In this document: positions 1 to 9,878 of the stretch, in pieces | Layout: each line of letters opens with the position of its first letter | Numbering within the stretch: the first letter of the stretch is position 1 | From: Spiroplasma endosymbiont of Atherix ibis | GTDB taxonomy: Bacteria; Bacillota_I; Bacilli_A; Mycoplasmatales; Mycoplasmataceae | Direction: 5' to 3' | NCBI RefSeq assembly: GCF_964020005.1 | Contig: NZ_OZ026474.1 | Coordinates: 310,001-374,000, forward strand | DNA: 64,000 bases | Translations under genes and position numbers: made by a program | Notes under the pieces: model-generated | Database searches by the model: none | Told to the model about the DNA's origin: nothing | What the model saw: the letters and a program-made list of their open reading frames with translations, nothing else

Positions 1-606
1 GTATCAGCACATGGAAGTTTACCATTTAAAGGTATATCAGCTTCAACTTGATTGTTAAAAGCAATTGATAAAAGTGGATTAAAACATCCTTTAGCACAAT
101 TTGTTGCAAAATATGGACATTTAAATTTTGATATGAAAGAAATTTTTGGAGATTTAACAGATGAAACTGGTAATTTAACAGCATGTAATGGAATTATAAA
201 CATTTCAAAAGATGATTTTAGATTTACAATAAATTTTAGAATTCCTTGTACAAGAGATCCTAAAAAAGATGTTGTAGATGTATTAGAAAAGTTTGTAAAA
301 GATAAAGGTTTAGAATTAAAATTATCTTCAATTGAAGACAGAGTTTATTTTCCAAAAGATAGTGATGTTGTAAAAAACATTATGGAAGTTTATAAAGAAG
401 TTACTGGAGATTTAAATGCAGAACCAATTGCAATTGGAGGGGGAACATTTGCAAAATCAATGCCTAATATGATTGCTTTTGGAGCAGAATTTGATTTAAA
501 TGATTCAACAATGCATGCTTACAATGAATATGTAAAAATAGATGATTTGAAAAAAATGATGGAAATTTATGCAAAATCATTGGTTAAATTAACAAAGTTT
601 AAATAA
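1..606 (+). CDS. M20 family dipeptidase (PepV-like), 5' end outside window
   Basis: C-terminal two-thirds of a zinc-dependent M20/M28-clan dipeptidase that would cleave imported di- and tripeptides in the cytosol. The frame is open from base 1. It starts inside the dimerisation-domain motif SAHGSLPFKG, where the His is conserved in PepV/Sapep enzymes, and includes an in-frame TGA read as Trp at 49-51. The late motif MHAYNEYV carries the conserved metal-ligand His near the C-terminus. Stop is TAA. A strong hairpin terminator follows directly, so this is the last gene of its transcript. Family assignment is firm; exact substrate is inferred. Confidence 0.85.
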
Positions 607-646
607 TGTTTAAAAGCACTAATTAATAAATAAAAAAGAAGTATAC

Positions 647-699
647 AAAAAATATTAAAAACACATGTAATATTTAAAGATGTGTTTTTAATATTTTTT
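647..699 (+). terminator. Rho-independent terminator after the M20 dipeptidase
   Basis: A near-perfect 20-bp inverted repeat (left arm 647-666, right arm 680-699) rich in A on the left and T on the right. It can act in both directions but lies just after the dipeptidase stop. Confidence 0.8.
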
Positions 700-844
700 A
701 TTTCTTTTTATTAAAGAACTAAAAATACTTAAAAGCAGTTTAAATTATAATTAATGTTTAGCAATGAAAAATCAATTAAATAATAATATTTTTAATATTT
801 TTCATTTTGTATTATTTTTTTGTTTAAAATATAGCTTTAAAAAA

Positions 845-853
845 TGTTATACT
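845..853 (+). promoter_or_regulatory. Extended -10 promoter of rpsB-tsf
   Basis: TGT followed by TATACT (848-853) is an extended -10 box. No good -35 is visible. A start near 860 would give a leader of about 135 nt before the rpsB ATG. Confidence 0.55.
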
Positions 854-879
854 ATATTTGTTTGTATATTTATTTTGGG

Positions 880-990
880 TATGCAATCACATTTGGGAAT
901 TTTATATCCTAGTGCTTGTTAACTTTAATTAAACGAGTGGATATATTTAGAACCATAATGGAAGACTAACGAATAAAAATTAAGGAGGCC
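880..990 (+). promoter_or_regulatory. Structured 5' leader of rpsB (candidate S2 autoregulatory leader)
   Basis: The leader folds into nested helices: ATATCC (904-909) pairs with GGATAT (939-944), enclosing CTTGTT (915-920) with AACGAG (932-937). A conserved-looking single-stranded segment follows, then the Shine-Dalgarno AAGGAGG near 982-988. Ribosomal protein S2 is known to repress its own mRNA in other bacteria. That this leader is the S2 target is inference from position and structure. Confidence 0.4.
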
Positions 991-996
991 TTAAAA

Positions 997-1836
997 ATGG
1001 CAAAAGATTTAACAAGAGAACAGTTATGAGACGCTGGAGCTCAATTTGGACATCAAACTAAACGTTGAAATCCAAAAATGAAACCATATATTTATGGAGC
1101 AAAAAACAAAAATCATATTATTGATTTACAACAAACAATTTGAAGATTAGAAGATGTTAAAAAATATGTTACTTCAATTGGACAAAAAAAAGAAAAAATT
1201 ATTTTTGTTGGTACAAAAAGAAGTGCTAAAAATGCAGTAAAAGAAGCTGCATTAAGAAGTGGAAACTTTTTTGTTAACTCAAGATGATTGGGTGGAACTT
1301 TAACAAACATGAAAACTATTTCACTAAGAATTAAAGCTTTATGAGATATTGAAAATGAAGAAAAAACTGGAAAAATTAACTTAAGACCTAAAAAAGAACA
1401 AATTTTAATTAGAAAAGAAAAAGCAAAATTAGAAAAAACTTTAGGTGGAATTAAACAAATGCATAAACTACCTGCAGCTATGTTTGTAGTTGATCCAAAA
1501 ACTGATGAAATTGCAGTAAAAGAAGCAAGAAAATTAAGAATACCAGTTATTGCAATTTGTGATACAAATGTGGATCCAGATATGGTTGACTTTGTAATTC
1601 CTGCAAATGATGATATTCAAGAATCAGTAAATATTATTACTAATTTTATAGTTAATGTTTATGCTGAAGCAGCTGGAATTAAAATGCAACCAAGTAATTT
1701 AAAAGTTGTTGCACAGAAAAAAGAAGAAAAACAATATGATGGAGAAAGAAAACCATATACACCAAGAAATAATGATTTTAATAATGAAAGACCAGCATAT
1801 AAAAAACCTGCAGTAAAAAATGAAGAAATAAAATAG
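997..1836 (+). CDS. rpsB: 30S ribosomal protein S2
   Basis: 279 aa, with the S2 core from the N-terminal [20 protein letters not shown] region through RIPVIAICDTN and the C-terminal NVYAEAAG helix. Three or more internal TGA codons fall on conserved Trp positions. The protein is longer than most S2 proteins because of a hydrophilic tail of about 40 residues after the core, rich in Lys, Glu, Asn and Pro. Start is the ATG after AAGGAGG. It lies 12 nt upstream of tsf, the usual rpsB-tsf operon. Stop is TAG. Confidence 0.97.
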
Positions 1837-1848
1837 GAGAGATGAAAA

Positions 1849-2724
1849 ATGGCAGTTACACCACAATTAATTAAAGAATTAAGAGAAATGACTTCTGCTG
1901 GAATGATGGACTGTAAAAAAGCTTTAGAAGCTACAAACGGAAACATTGATGAAGCAGTAGTATGATTAAGAGAAAATGGTTTAGCAAAAGCAGCTAAAAA
2001 AGCTGATAGAGTTGCAGCAGAAGGAGTTTCTTTTGCTAAAACAGATGGAAAAAGAGCAATTATATTTGAAGTAAATTCTGAAACAGATTTTGTTTCAAAA
2101 AATGATAAATTTATGACTTTAATTGAAAATATTGGAAATGCTTTATTAAATTCTAATGCATCAACTTTGCAAGAAGCATTAGAAATTAAATTAGATTCAG
2201 GACAAACAATTAGTGAAGCTTGTATAGAAGCAACAGCAACAATTGGAGAAAAAATTGAATTAAGAAGAATTGCTGCAGTTGAAGGTGAAAAATTATCAAT
2301 TTATAATCATGCAAATAAAAGAATTTCAGTATTATTAGCATTTGATGGAAATATTGGAGATGAAGATGCTTACAATGTATGTATGCACGTTGCTGCTATG
2401 GAACCAAAATATTTAGAAGAATCAGATGTAGCTCAGGAATTTAAAGATCAAGAAATGCACATTATTAAAGAGACAACTGATTTAACAGGAAAACCTGAAA
2501 ATGTAGCTGAAGGGATTTTAAAAGGTAAATTAAATAAAAAACTTGCTGATGTTACTTTATTAGCACAAAGTTTTGTTATGGATGAAAAACAAACTGTTGG
2601 AAATTTTGTTAAATCAAAAGGAGCAAAACTAACTCAAATGTTTAGGTTTGAAGTTGGAGAAGGTATTGAAAAAAACACTACAGATTTTGCAGCAGAAGTT
2701 GCAGCACAGTTAGCAGGTAATTAA
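1849..2724 (+). CDS. tsf: Elongation factor Ts
   Basis: 291 aa; GDP-GTP exchange factor for EF-Tu. The N-terminal UBA-like region has [12 protein letters not shown], followed by [19 protein letters not shown], the EF-Tu binding signature. The core carries [14 protein letters not shown] and the second core repeat [10 protein letters not shown]. The C-terminal module runs from [12 protein letters not shown]-like sequence to the end. GGAGAG just before the ATG serves as ribosome binding site. Cotranscribed with rpsB. Confidence 0.97.
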
Positions 2725-2726
2725 TT

Positions 2727-3419
2727 ATGAATTTATTAGCTGCATTAGAAAATAATAATTTATTAGTTCTTTCAATTGTACTGCTTTTAATAATACCTCT
2801 TGCTTCAATTTCATCATGATATATAACAATTAAATTTCAAAAATCAAAGTCAGAAATAAAATTTGCAAATAAAATATTAGTTTCAACAATGTTGAGTTTT
2901 CAAATTATTTCAATTTTTACTTCAATCTTGGTTTTACTTTCATATTTAGGAATATTAGCTTCTAATAATACTAGTTTAAGTCAAACATTAGTAATAGTAT
3001 TTATTGTAGTTTCACTTTTATTATCTGCTGCATGATTTATAATGGTAATTTTCTTTTCAAATCAAATATGATTTTATGTTGAAAAAGAAGAAGGAAAATT
3101 AATTACATTAGGAGAGACAATTAAATTATCTAAAGTAACAAAGATTATTGAAGATGATGAAAAAAGTGCAGTTTATATTAATTATTTAGAAGGAAAAAGA
3201 ACACTTAAAAAACTTAAATTTAGTAAAAATACAACAATTGGAATGTATTTTTTAGAAAATGTAGAAAAAATTGGTTTTACTTTAGAAAAAGGTACAGAAC
3301 TTACTTATTTTAAAGAAGAAGTGGCAAAAATTAGAGCAGAGGCTTTACAAAATTCAATAAATGAAAGTAAAGAAAAAGAAAATAAAAAAGATGATGATTC
3401 ATCAAAAGAAGAAAAATAA
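2727..3419 (+). CDS. Conserved-looking membrane protein, function unknown
   Basis: 230 aa, starting 2 nt after the tsf stop and therefore probably translationally coupled. It has three hydrophobic segments (about residues 12-33, 48-75 and 83-105), then a cytosolic domain of mixed charge, and a C-terminal tail from about residue 205 that is almost only Lys, Glu, Asp and Ser. Three TGA codons are read as Trp. A terminator follows at once. I do not recognise the family; no catalytic motif is visible. Confidence 0.75.
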
Positions 3420-3424
3420 TTTTC

Positions 3425-3450
3425 AAAACACATTTTATATGTGTTTTTCT
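3425..3450 (+). terminator. Terminator of rpsB-tsf operon
   Basis: AAAACACAT (3425-3433) pairs with ATGTGTTTTT (3439-3448) across a short loop and is followed by a T-rich run. Confidence 0.75.
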
Positions 3451-3475
3451 TTTATTTATATATAAAATAATTATG

Positions 3476-3582
3476 AAAAAGGCAGAGGTAGCTATTAATT
3501 AAAAGCTTGAGAAACACTCTTAGAACCTGATCTAGTTAATACTAGCGTAGGAAGTCCTTTAAAAGACAAGTTCTGCTTTTTT
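3476..3582 (+). promoter_or_regulatory. TPP (thiamine pyrophosphate) riboswitch
   Basis: The conserved pyrophosphate-sensing half is plain: GAACCTGATCTAGTTAATAC followed by TAGCGTAGGAA (about 3522-3552). The pyrimidine-sensing half is GCTTGAGAAAC upstream. The closing P1 helix pairs AAAAAGGCAGA (3476-3486) with TCTGCTTTTTT (3572-3582). The ribosome binding site AGAGGAA follows within 10 nt, so P1 formation could affect start-site access. Expected effect: TPP binding lowers thiT expression. Confidence 0.92.
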
Positions 3583-3596
3583 CATAGAGGAATTTC

Positions 3597-4529
3597 ATGA
3601 ATAAAAACACAATTAAATTAACAATTAGTTTATCAACTATTAGAATTTTATTATTTTTAGCTTTAATAATTTGAGCAATTATTTCAGTTATCAATGTTGG
3701 TTCAGAAGGAACAAAAATGCCTATAGGAAAAAATATTACTGTAAGTATTTGTTTTTCATTATTTTTTATATTATTTCTATTAATGAATATTTCATTAATA
3801 TTAAATGTTATTTTTGACAGTTCGCATTTAAATAATAAAATAATTATTGCTCTCTCTATAATTACATTAAATATTGAAACAATAATTATATATTTGAAAA
3901 ATATAGATTTCAAAAAAATAAGTTTTAAAATGCAGAAATGAACGGCATTTGATATAACATCAATTGCCTTACTTTTAGGTTTATATTTTGCAATAGGTTT
4001 TGTATCAAGTTTAATTCCACCAATGCCATTTTATATAACGATATCTTTTAAATATATACCTCTATTTTTTGGAGCCTTTATTTTACCATTGTTTGGATGT
4101 ATAACACTTTGTTTTTTATCAGCAACTTTAACAGCTTTTATGCCAGGAACACCTCTAGCATTTTGACAATTTTTATTTGATTATTGAATACCTATATTTT
4201 GTATTTTCATTGCTTATTTTTTTGCACCAAATATTAAATTAAATAAATTAATAAATAAAATATCAATTTGATTTGCATTTATAACTATACCAATATTAAT
4301 TATTTATTTTTCAAGAGTAATATCAGGAGTTATTTATTGATTAAATCCAAACAAAGTAGACGTATGAAAAGAATTTGATTGAACAAATAATATAGAGTAT
4401 TCATTTATTTATAATTCTTTTAACAGTATTTTTGATTATGTACTATTAATGATTTGTGTACCTAGCATATGTGAATCACTTTGAGTTATTAAAGAAAGGT
4501 TTTTCTTTAATAAAAATTTAAATAACTAA
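3597..4529 (+). CDS. thiT: Thiamine ECF transporter S component, ThiT-like
   Basis: 310 aa, largely hydrophobic, with an N-terminal extension of about 115 residues holding extra membrane segments and a C-terminal domain of the ECF S-component type. The stretch TPGTPLAFWQF followed by LFDYWIP matches the ThiT substrate-site region (Gly, Trp/Gln, Leu-Asp-Tyr). Position directly behind a TPP riboswitch supports thiamine uptake. It would work with the shared EcfA/A'/T module, which is not in the window. Eight or more TGA codons encode Trp. The N-terminal extension makes it longer than typical ThiT (about 190 aa). Confidence 0.85.
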
Positions 4530-4567
4530 AAAACAAACACTTTTTATCAAAAAAAATAAGGGATTTT

Positions 4568-4575
4568 GTTATAAT
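4568..4575 (+). promoter_or_regulatory. Extended -10 promoter of pyrH-frr
   Basis: TGTTATAAT motif (TATAAT at 4570-4575), about 20 nt before the pyrH start. No good -35. The short spacing implies a very short leader. Confidence 0.55.
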
Positions 4576-4593
4576 TTATCTAGCGAGGTAAAT

Positions 4594-5307
4594 ATGGCAT
4601 TAAAATTTAAAAGAGTTTTATTGAAAATATCTGGTGAAGCCTTAAAAGGAAGTGGAGATATTTATGATAAGGAAAAACTAGATGAAGTTGCAAAACAAGT
4701 TATTCATTTAACAAAACAAGGATTGCAAATTGGTATTGTCATTGGAGGAGGAAATATTTGAAGAGGTAAATTGGCAGATACTCTTGAATTATTTAGAATA
4801 GAAGCTGATTATATGGGAATGCTTGCAACAATTATGAATGCTCTAGCATTTGAAGCAACACTAAGGAAATTGGGATTTGATAAAGTAAAAGTATATTCTT
4901 CTTTAGAAATCAAAACAGTTACAAGTTCATATAACTATAGAAATGCAAGAGAAAAACTTGATGAAGGTTATGTAACAATATTTGCTGGAGGTACTGGTTA
5001 TAGTTATTTTACAACTGATACAGGAGCAAGCATAAGAGCTATAGAAATAAAAGCAGATGCTTTATTAATGGCTAAAAATGGAACAAAGGGAGTTTATGAT
5101 TCAGATCCAAATACAAACACTGAAGCAAAATTTTTAAAAAATTTAACTCATAATGATTTAGTAAGTAAAAATTTAAAAGTTATGGATTCAACTGCAGCTG
5201 CATTATCAAGAGATGGCAAGTTAGAAATAGTTGTATTTGATATGAATGGAACAGATAATATAATTAAAATTGCACATGGTGAATTAGAATGCACTGTAAT
5301 TAAATAA
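4594..5307 (+). CDS. pyrH: UMP kinase
   Basis: 237 aa, usual length for bacterial UMP kinase, which phosphorylates UMP to UDP. It opens with RVLLKISGEALKG, continues with GIVIGGGNIWRG and the GTGYSYFTTDTGA nucleotide/UMP loop (position 6-7 is Ser-Tyr where many have Asn-Pro). The KGVYDSDP motif is present. Start ATG follows GAGGTAA. frr follows after 16 nt. Confidence 0.96.
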
Positions 5308-5323
5308 AAAAGGAGAAAATAAA

Positions 5324-5872
5324 ATGATAAATGAAATAGTTCAATTAGCAGAACTTAATATGCAAGATTCAATAGAAAGTTTCAAAGATTACTTATCAAA
5401 AGTTAGAACTGGAAGAGCAAATGCAAATATGTTAAATAGTGTAATGGTTGATTTTTATGGAACACTAACACCGATTAATCAAACTGCACAAATTTCATCA
5501 CCTGAACCACAACAATTAGTTATTAAACCTTATGATAGAAGTCAAGTTGGAGCTGTGATTGCAGGAATTAATAAAGCTGATTTAGGATTAAATACAATTG
5601 GAGAAGCTGATCTAGTTAGAATTAATATACCTGCTCTAACTGAAGATATTAGAAAAGATTTGGTTAAAAAAATGTTAAAAGAACTTGAGGGATTTAAAGT
5701 TAGAGTTAGAAATACAAGAAGAGATGCTAACGATAAAATTAAAAAAGATACAAGTTCACCTGAAGATATTAAAAAAGATTTAGAAAATCAAATTCAAAAA
5801 TTAACAGATAAATATATTGATATTTTGGATAACTTAGCAAAAGAAAAAGAAGCTGAATTAATGAAAATATAA
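5324..5872 (+). CDS. frr: Ribosome recycling factor
   Basis: 182 aa, close to the usual 185. Acts with EF-G to split post-termination ribosomes. Domain I three-helix bundle includes LSKVRTGRANANML and the C-terminal RVRNTRRDANDKIKK; domain II lies between. AAGGAG ribosome binding site. pyrH-frr order is the standard one. Confidence 0.97.
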   Translation: MINEIVQLAELNMQDSIESFKDYLSKVRTGRANANMLNSVMVDFYGTLTPINQTAQISSPEPQQLVIKPYDRSQVGAVIAGINKADLGLNTIGEADLVRINIPALTEDIRKDLVKKMLKELEGFKVRVRNTRRDANDKIKKDTSSPEDIKKDLENQIQKLTDKYIDILDNLAKEKEAELMKI

Positions 5873-5902
5873 AAAATTTTTGCTTTTTCAAAATTATTTA
5901 TT

Positions 5903-5940
5903 AAATTAACTGTAATATTTTAAAAGATTACAGTTAATTT
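5903..5940 (+). terminator. Terminator of pyrH-frr
   Basis: Perfect 14-bp inverted repeat (5903-5916 with 5927-5940) around a 10-nt loop; the T run after it is short. Confidence 0.65.
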
Positions 5941-6068
5941 CACTTAAATAAAAATATTTTATTAATTATAAATTTAGTTCAAAAATTTCTTAATAAGTTT
6001 TAAGTTTAGTATATAGGTATGTGATAAAATAAATTTAGAATTTTAAATTTAAAAATAGGAGAAGAAAT

Positions 6069-6537
6069 ATGAAAAAAATTTTTACAATTTTATTTTCATT
6101 TGGTTTAGTATCTACAAATGGATTTATTTTATCAAATGTTGTATCTTGTGGAGATAATTTTAAATTACCTTCAGAACCAAAAGATTTAGAAGAAGCCCAA
6201 AAATTATTTGATGAATATAGTAAAAAAATGAAGAACTTTCAAAAAAACTTAAAGAAGAGATGGAAAAGGCAAATATAAAAGAACAAGATGAGAAATTTCC
6301 TGAATTTTCTAAAAAAATGAAATTGCTCAAAAAATATATATAAATGGAATGTTAACTATGGCATATAGTTGTAAAGTTTCTTATTTTAAAGCTGAAAATA
6401 AAGATAAAATAATTTCTGATATGGATAAAGAATTTAAAAACATTGAAAAATATATGAAAAAATGTTTCACGGATAAAACTTATAAAAATATATTATCAAT
6501 TATTGAATGAGCTAAAAATGATCCAATACAAAAATAA
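6069..6537 (+). pseudogene. Frameshifted lipoprotein gene
   Basis: Starts with a clear lipoprotein signal: MKKIFTILFSFGLV, then lipobox region SNVVSC, Cys being the expected lipidation site. The first frame stops at 6278 after 69 aa. Coding similarity in composition continues in frame 2 (from the A7 tract near 6241-6247, reading KEEMEKANIKEQDEKF) and then frame 1 (from the A7 tract at 6311-6317, reading NEIAQKIYINGMLTMAYSC to a TAA at 6535). Two single-base slips in A tracts explain the damage. Function unknown; the intact product would be a surface lipoprotein of about 155 aa. Confidence 0.7.
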
Positions 6538-6560
6538 TTAATTTATTTTATATTTAAAGT

Positions 6561-7717
6561 AAGGTTTTCCTTATAAGGGTAACCTTTTTTATTATTTTTT
6601 ATTTATTCTAATTCTATAATTATTATAAAAGTTTAATCTTGCTCATGCAATTTCCATACATTGATTGATGTTTTAAATCTGAGATATGTTCTTATATTTT
6701 CATCTTTTAAACAACTATAAAAACTATAAAAACTTTTATGTTTGCCATTATGATGAGGTGCTCCTGGTTTTGAATAACTTCTAATAATTTGTAAAACAAT
6801 ACATAAACTTATGTAATTCTCAGAAGTATATTTATTTCTATTATCTGAATACAATAATACTAGATCTAAATATTTTCTATTTTTATATGCAATTTTTACA
6901 GCTTTAAGAACTAAATCTGTCTTTTGAACATCTAATATTTTAGATTTTCCTATTATTTCTCCAGTTAAATTATCTTGAACTGTGCAAATATAACCTTTTT
7001 TTTAACTGTAAATTAAGTTATATTACTGGTTTAAATGTTTTCAAATCCCATTTCTTTTGCTTCATTTAGATAATTTTTTCTAATAGTTTCTTAGTATAAT
7101 ATGTCATATAATTGAGTTTAAAATATTGAAATCATCTTTTAGTACTATAAGCAATAAGAAAATTATTTTTGTCAATTTCTGAAATAATTAAATTCATAAT
7201 TCTCGCATCATTGACGAAATTCATTAAAGTTTTATTTATTTTATATGTTGATGTTTTATTGATATTTAAGATTTTGTTAATCACTTAATTAAATCAAATT
7301 GAGTATAATTTGTATCTTGAAATTCATCAACCATAATATAATCAAAACGCATTTTTCAATTATTTTTGAACTATTTATTTTTGGTTTTCTCCTTGGAGGC
7401 TCATTGTTTTTTAAAATATCATTCTCTTTAATTAGTTCTTTATTATAGTCAAATAGAATTCCTATAAATAAATTATTTGCCTTTTGAGATATAACTATAA
7501 TTTATTTTTTAAGGTAAACGAGGTTTTGTCTCACTTATCTTTGTATTTTTATATTTGTTAATTATTGCTCCAATTGATTCAATAATTGATTTAAATTTTA
7601 ATTCTATTTCTTTTAGAGAATAGCAATTTAAAATTAATTTAATAATTATTTCTTTTTTCTTATTGAGTTCATTTTCTATATTTTTCATTTCTATTTTTGT
7701 ATAAAAAATGTCGCCTG
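6561..7717 (-). mobile_element. Degenerate IS3-type element, copy 1 of IS-A
   Basis: Same element as IS-A copy 2 downstream but badly decayed. Left end AAGGTTTTCCTTATAAGGG (6561-) corresponds to AAGGTTCCCCCTATAGAGGG at 7718-. The transposase reading frame on the minus strand is broken in several places and has lost about 100 bp near 7100 compared with copy 2. The readable end includes SDNRNKYTSENYI and SYSKPGAPHHNGKH. Its right end runs directly into copy 2, so the two lie in tandem. Confidence 0.75.
6633..6854 (-). pseudogene. IS3-type transposase fragment (IS-A copy 1, orfB C-terminal part)
   Basis: 73-residue open stretch from the rve catalytic core. It matches copy 2 residue for residue in long blocks, but the DNG motif is changed to DNR, a five-residue duplication SFYSFYS is present, and the frame is lost upstream. 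Not expected to be functional. Confidence 0.75.
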
Positions 7718-7754
7718 AAGGTTCCCCCTATAGAGGGAACGTTTTTTTTTTTTT

Positions 7755-8403
7755 TTATCATTTTTTATTTATTCTAATTTTATCATTATTATAAAAATCT
7801 AATCATGCTCATGCTATTTTTAAGCATTGATTGATGTTTTCAATATGACATGTTCTTATAGTTTCATCTTTTAAACGACTATGAAAACTTTCATGCTTGC
7901 CATTATGATGAGTTGTTCCTGGTTTTGAATAACTTCTAATGATTTGCAAATCATTACATAAATTTATGTAGTTTTCAGAAGTATATTGATTTCCATTATC
8001 TGAATGTAATAATATTGGACCTAAATATTTTTTATTTTTATATGCCATTTTTAAAGCTTCAAGCACAAAATTTGTTTTTTGATTATCTATTCTTTTAGAT
8101 TTTCCTATTATTTCTCCAGTTAAATTATCTTGAACTGTGCAAATATAACCTTTTTTTGTTTTAACTGAAAATTGAGTTATGTCACTAGTTCAAATGTTTT
8201 CAAATCCCATTTCTTTTGCTTCTTTAAGATAATTTTTTCTAATAGTTTCTTTATATTTTTTAATTTCATGTTTATTTTGTTTCTTAATATAATATGCAAT
8301 ATGATTAAATTTTTTAAATATATGTTCTAATTTTTTGTGATTTATCCTAAAAGGTTCAATATAATTCAATTTAAAATATAAAGATCATCTTTTAGCACTA
8401 TAA
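7755..8403 (-). pseudogene. IS-A transposase orfB, C-terminal fragment
   Basis: rve/DDE integrase core on the minus strand: first Asp in WTSDITQF, second in LHSDNGNQYTSENY, and the Glu in HHNGKHESFHSRLKDE. C-terminus AWAWLDFYNNDK. The DDE triad is intact, but the N-terminal part of the protein is separated by IS-B, so the gene is broken. Internal TGA codons are Trp. Stop is TAA at 7755-7757. Confidence 0.85.
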
Positions 8404-8447
8404 AGTGAGTTGAAGTGAGTAGGCATATTTATGCCTATTTTTTTTAT

Positions 8448-9350
8448 TTATATAGTTATTGTGCCATAAAAGACATCTTTATTTTTTCATTCTATATTTA
8501 AAAAACTATTTTGAGATTTTTTTGAGTTATATCATTTATCTCATTCAATAACATCAGTTATATAATGTTCAAGTGATTCATATTTGTTATTATGAATTGT
8601 TCATTTTTTAAGTAAAGAGTGATAACTTTCAATAACAATGTTATCTGCACATGTTTTTTTCGCTCCCATTGATATAATTAAATTGTTCGAATCACAAACA
8701 GTTTTTCACGTTTTGCTTGTGTATTGAACTCCATGATCTGAGTGAATAATTATTCCACTCGGATCTTTTATTTTTTTAATAACATTAATTGCTCTTTTTA
8801 AAGTAGCAATTACAAATTTTGCAGACATTTTATAAGAAATATCTGATGAAATAACTTCTTTTGTGAATCCATCGATTATTGTTGATTTATAAGCTTTCTT
8901 TCCTTTTCAAATTAAATAAGTAATATCTGTATATAAAATTTTGTATTTTTCTTTGACAGCACTATATTTTCTTTGAACAAGATCTGGATATTCTACATTT
9001 GAATTTTGTAGTTTTCTTTTATTTGCTTTTTTTAATTGATTTTTAGCAAATCTAGCTATAATTTTATTTTCTCGCATTACTTTTCGAATTATATATGTTG
9101 AATATTTATGAGATATTTCTTTTGAAACTTGCCTATATCCAAATTGCTTTCTATTATCATTAAATACTTTTAAAATATCGTATTTTATATAATCAAATTT
9201 ATTTTTTTTATCTATGAAACAATGATTTTTATATTTATCTCAATAGGATTTTTTTAAATTTAGTAACTCGAGTAGTTCCTTAATTGTTGTTTTATAATCT
9301 CTTGATTTAATAAAATTTATTTTTTCCTCTTTAGACATGTAGTTTCTCAT
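8448..9350 (-). CDS. IS-B transposase orfB, intact (IS3/IS150-type)
   Basis: 300 aa from the ATG at 9350 (296 from an alternative ATG at 9338). N-terminal HTH_21-like region with FGYRQVSKEI, then the rve core with YTDITYLIW (Asp), IIHSDHGVQYTSKTW (Asp) and ADNIVIESYHSLLKK (Glu): a complete DDE triad. C-terminus includes WDKWYNSKKSQNS. Six or more TGA codons read as Trp hide this frame from standard-code gene finding. It would be translated by -1 frameshifting from orfA, which is damaged in this copy. Confidence 0.88.
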
Positions 9351-9628
9351 GATTTTAAAGACTTTTTTAAGGATTCATATTTATCCTTCAAATTTTCTAA
9401 TTCTGATTTATCTTATTTAGATTTTGTATTAATGCATAAATTATTATCTGTTCTATAGATTGATTGTCAGGTTCCGATTGTTTCCATTGGCACTTTATAT
9501 TTTTTATAAGCTTTTGTTACACCGTTTTCATTTGCATAAAAGTATTACATCTACTTTAAATTCTTCACTATATTTACTAAATTTTTGACCAAGTTTTGCC
9601 ATATTTTTTTCTTCCTTTTAAATATTTT
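9340..9628 (-). pseudogene. IS-B orfA, frameshifted and with internal stop
   Basis: Starts MAKLGQKFSKYSEEFK, typical of IS3 orfA, then loses frame after about 22 codons; the sequence resumes in another frame (ENGVTKAYKKYKVPMETIG), meets a TAA after INTKSK, and continues to a leucine/lysine helix. An A6G heptamer (complement at 9362-9368) sits at the end, the usual -1 slippery site for making the OrfAB fusion. Not functional as read. Confidence 0.75.
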
Positions 9629-9665
9629 ACATAAATTTTAATGCCTACTTTTTTCAACTCAGTCT

Positions 9666-9878
9666 ACTATAAGCACTAAGAAAATTATTTTTTTCAATTT
9701 CTGAAATCACTAAATTCATAATTCTTGTATCATTGAGGAAATTCATTAAAGTTTTATTTTCTTTATATGTTGATGTTCTATTGATATTTAAAATTTTGCA
9801 AATTATTGTTCGATTATATTTCGTATTTATTAATAATTCCTGAATTATTTCTTTTTGGTTTCGCCCTTGGAGGCTCAT
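9666..9878 (-). pseudogene. IS-A transposase orfB, N-terminal fragment
   Basis: Begins MSLQGRNQKEIIQELL just after the A6G slippery heptamer of orfA and runs 71 codons to the IS-B insertion point, ending NNFLSAYS, which continues on the other side of IS-B as YSAKRWSLYF. Broken by the insertion. Confidence 0.8.

Larger units (their letters stand above)
8404..9665 (-). mobile_element. IS3-type element IS-B inserted in IS-A
   Basis: 1262 bp. Imperfect 21-bp terminal repeats: TGAGTTGAAGTGAGTAGGCA at 8406-8425 and its partner ending at 9661 differ mainly in three central bases. The same 7 bp, ACTATAA, lies just outside both ends (8397-8403 and 9666-9672), consistent with a target duplication. It carries a broken orfA and an intact orfB on the minus strand. 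Confidence 0.85.

Noticed and set aside
3542-3913. Minus-strand frame opposite thiT
   Set aside because: Overlaps a riboswitch-controlled gene with clear S-component motifs; no ribosome site and no recognisable product.
6561-6600. Simple terminator after the small lipoprotein
   Set aside because: The AAGGTT...AACCTT hairpin matches the left end of IS-A copy 2 at 7718, so it is the IS terminus, though it may also terminate transcription.
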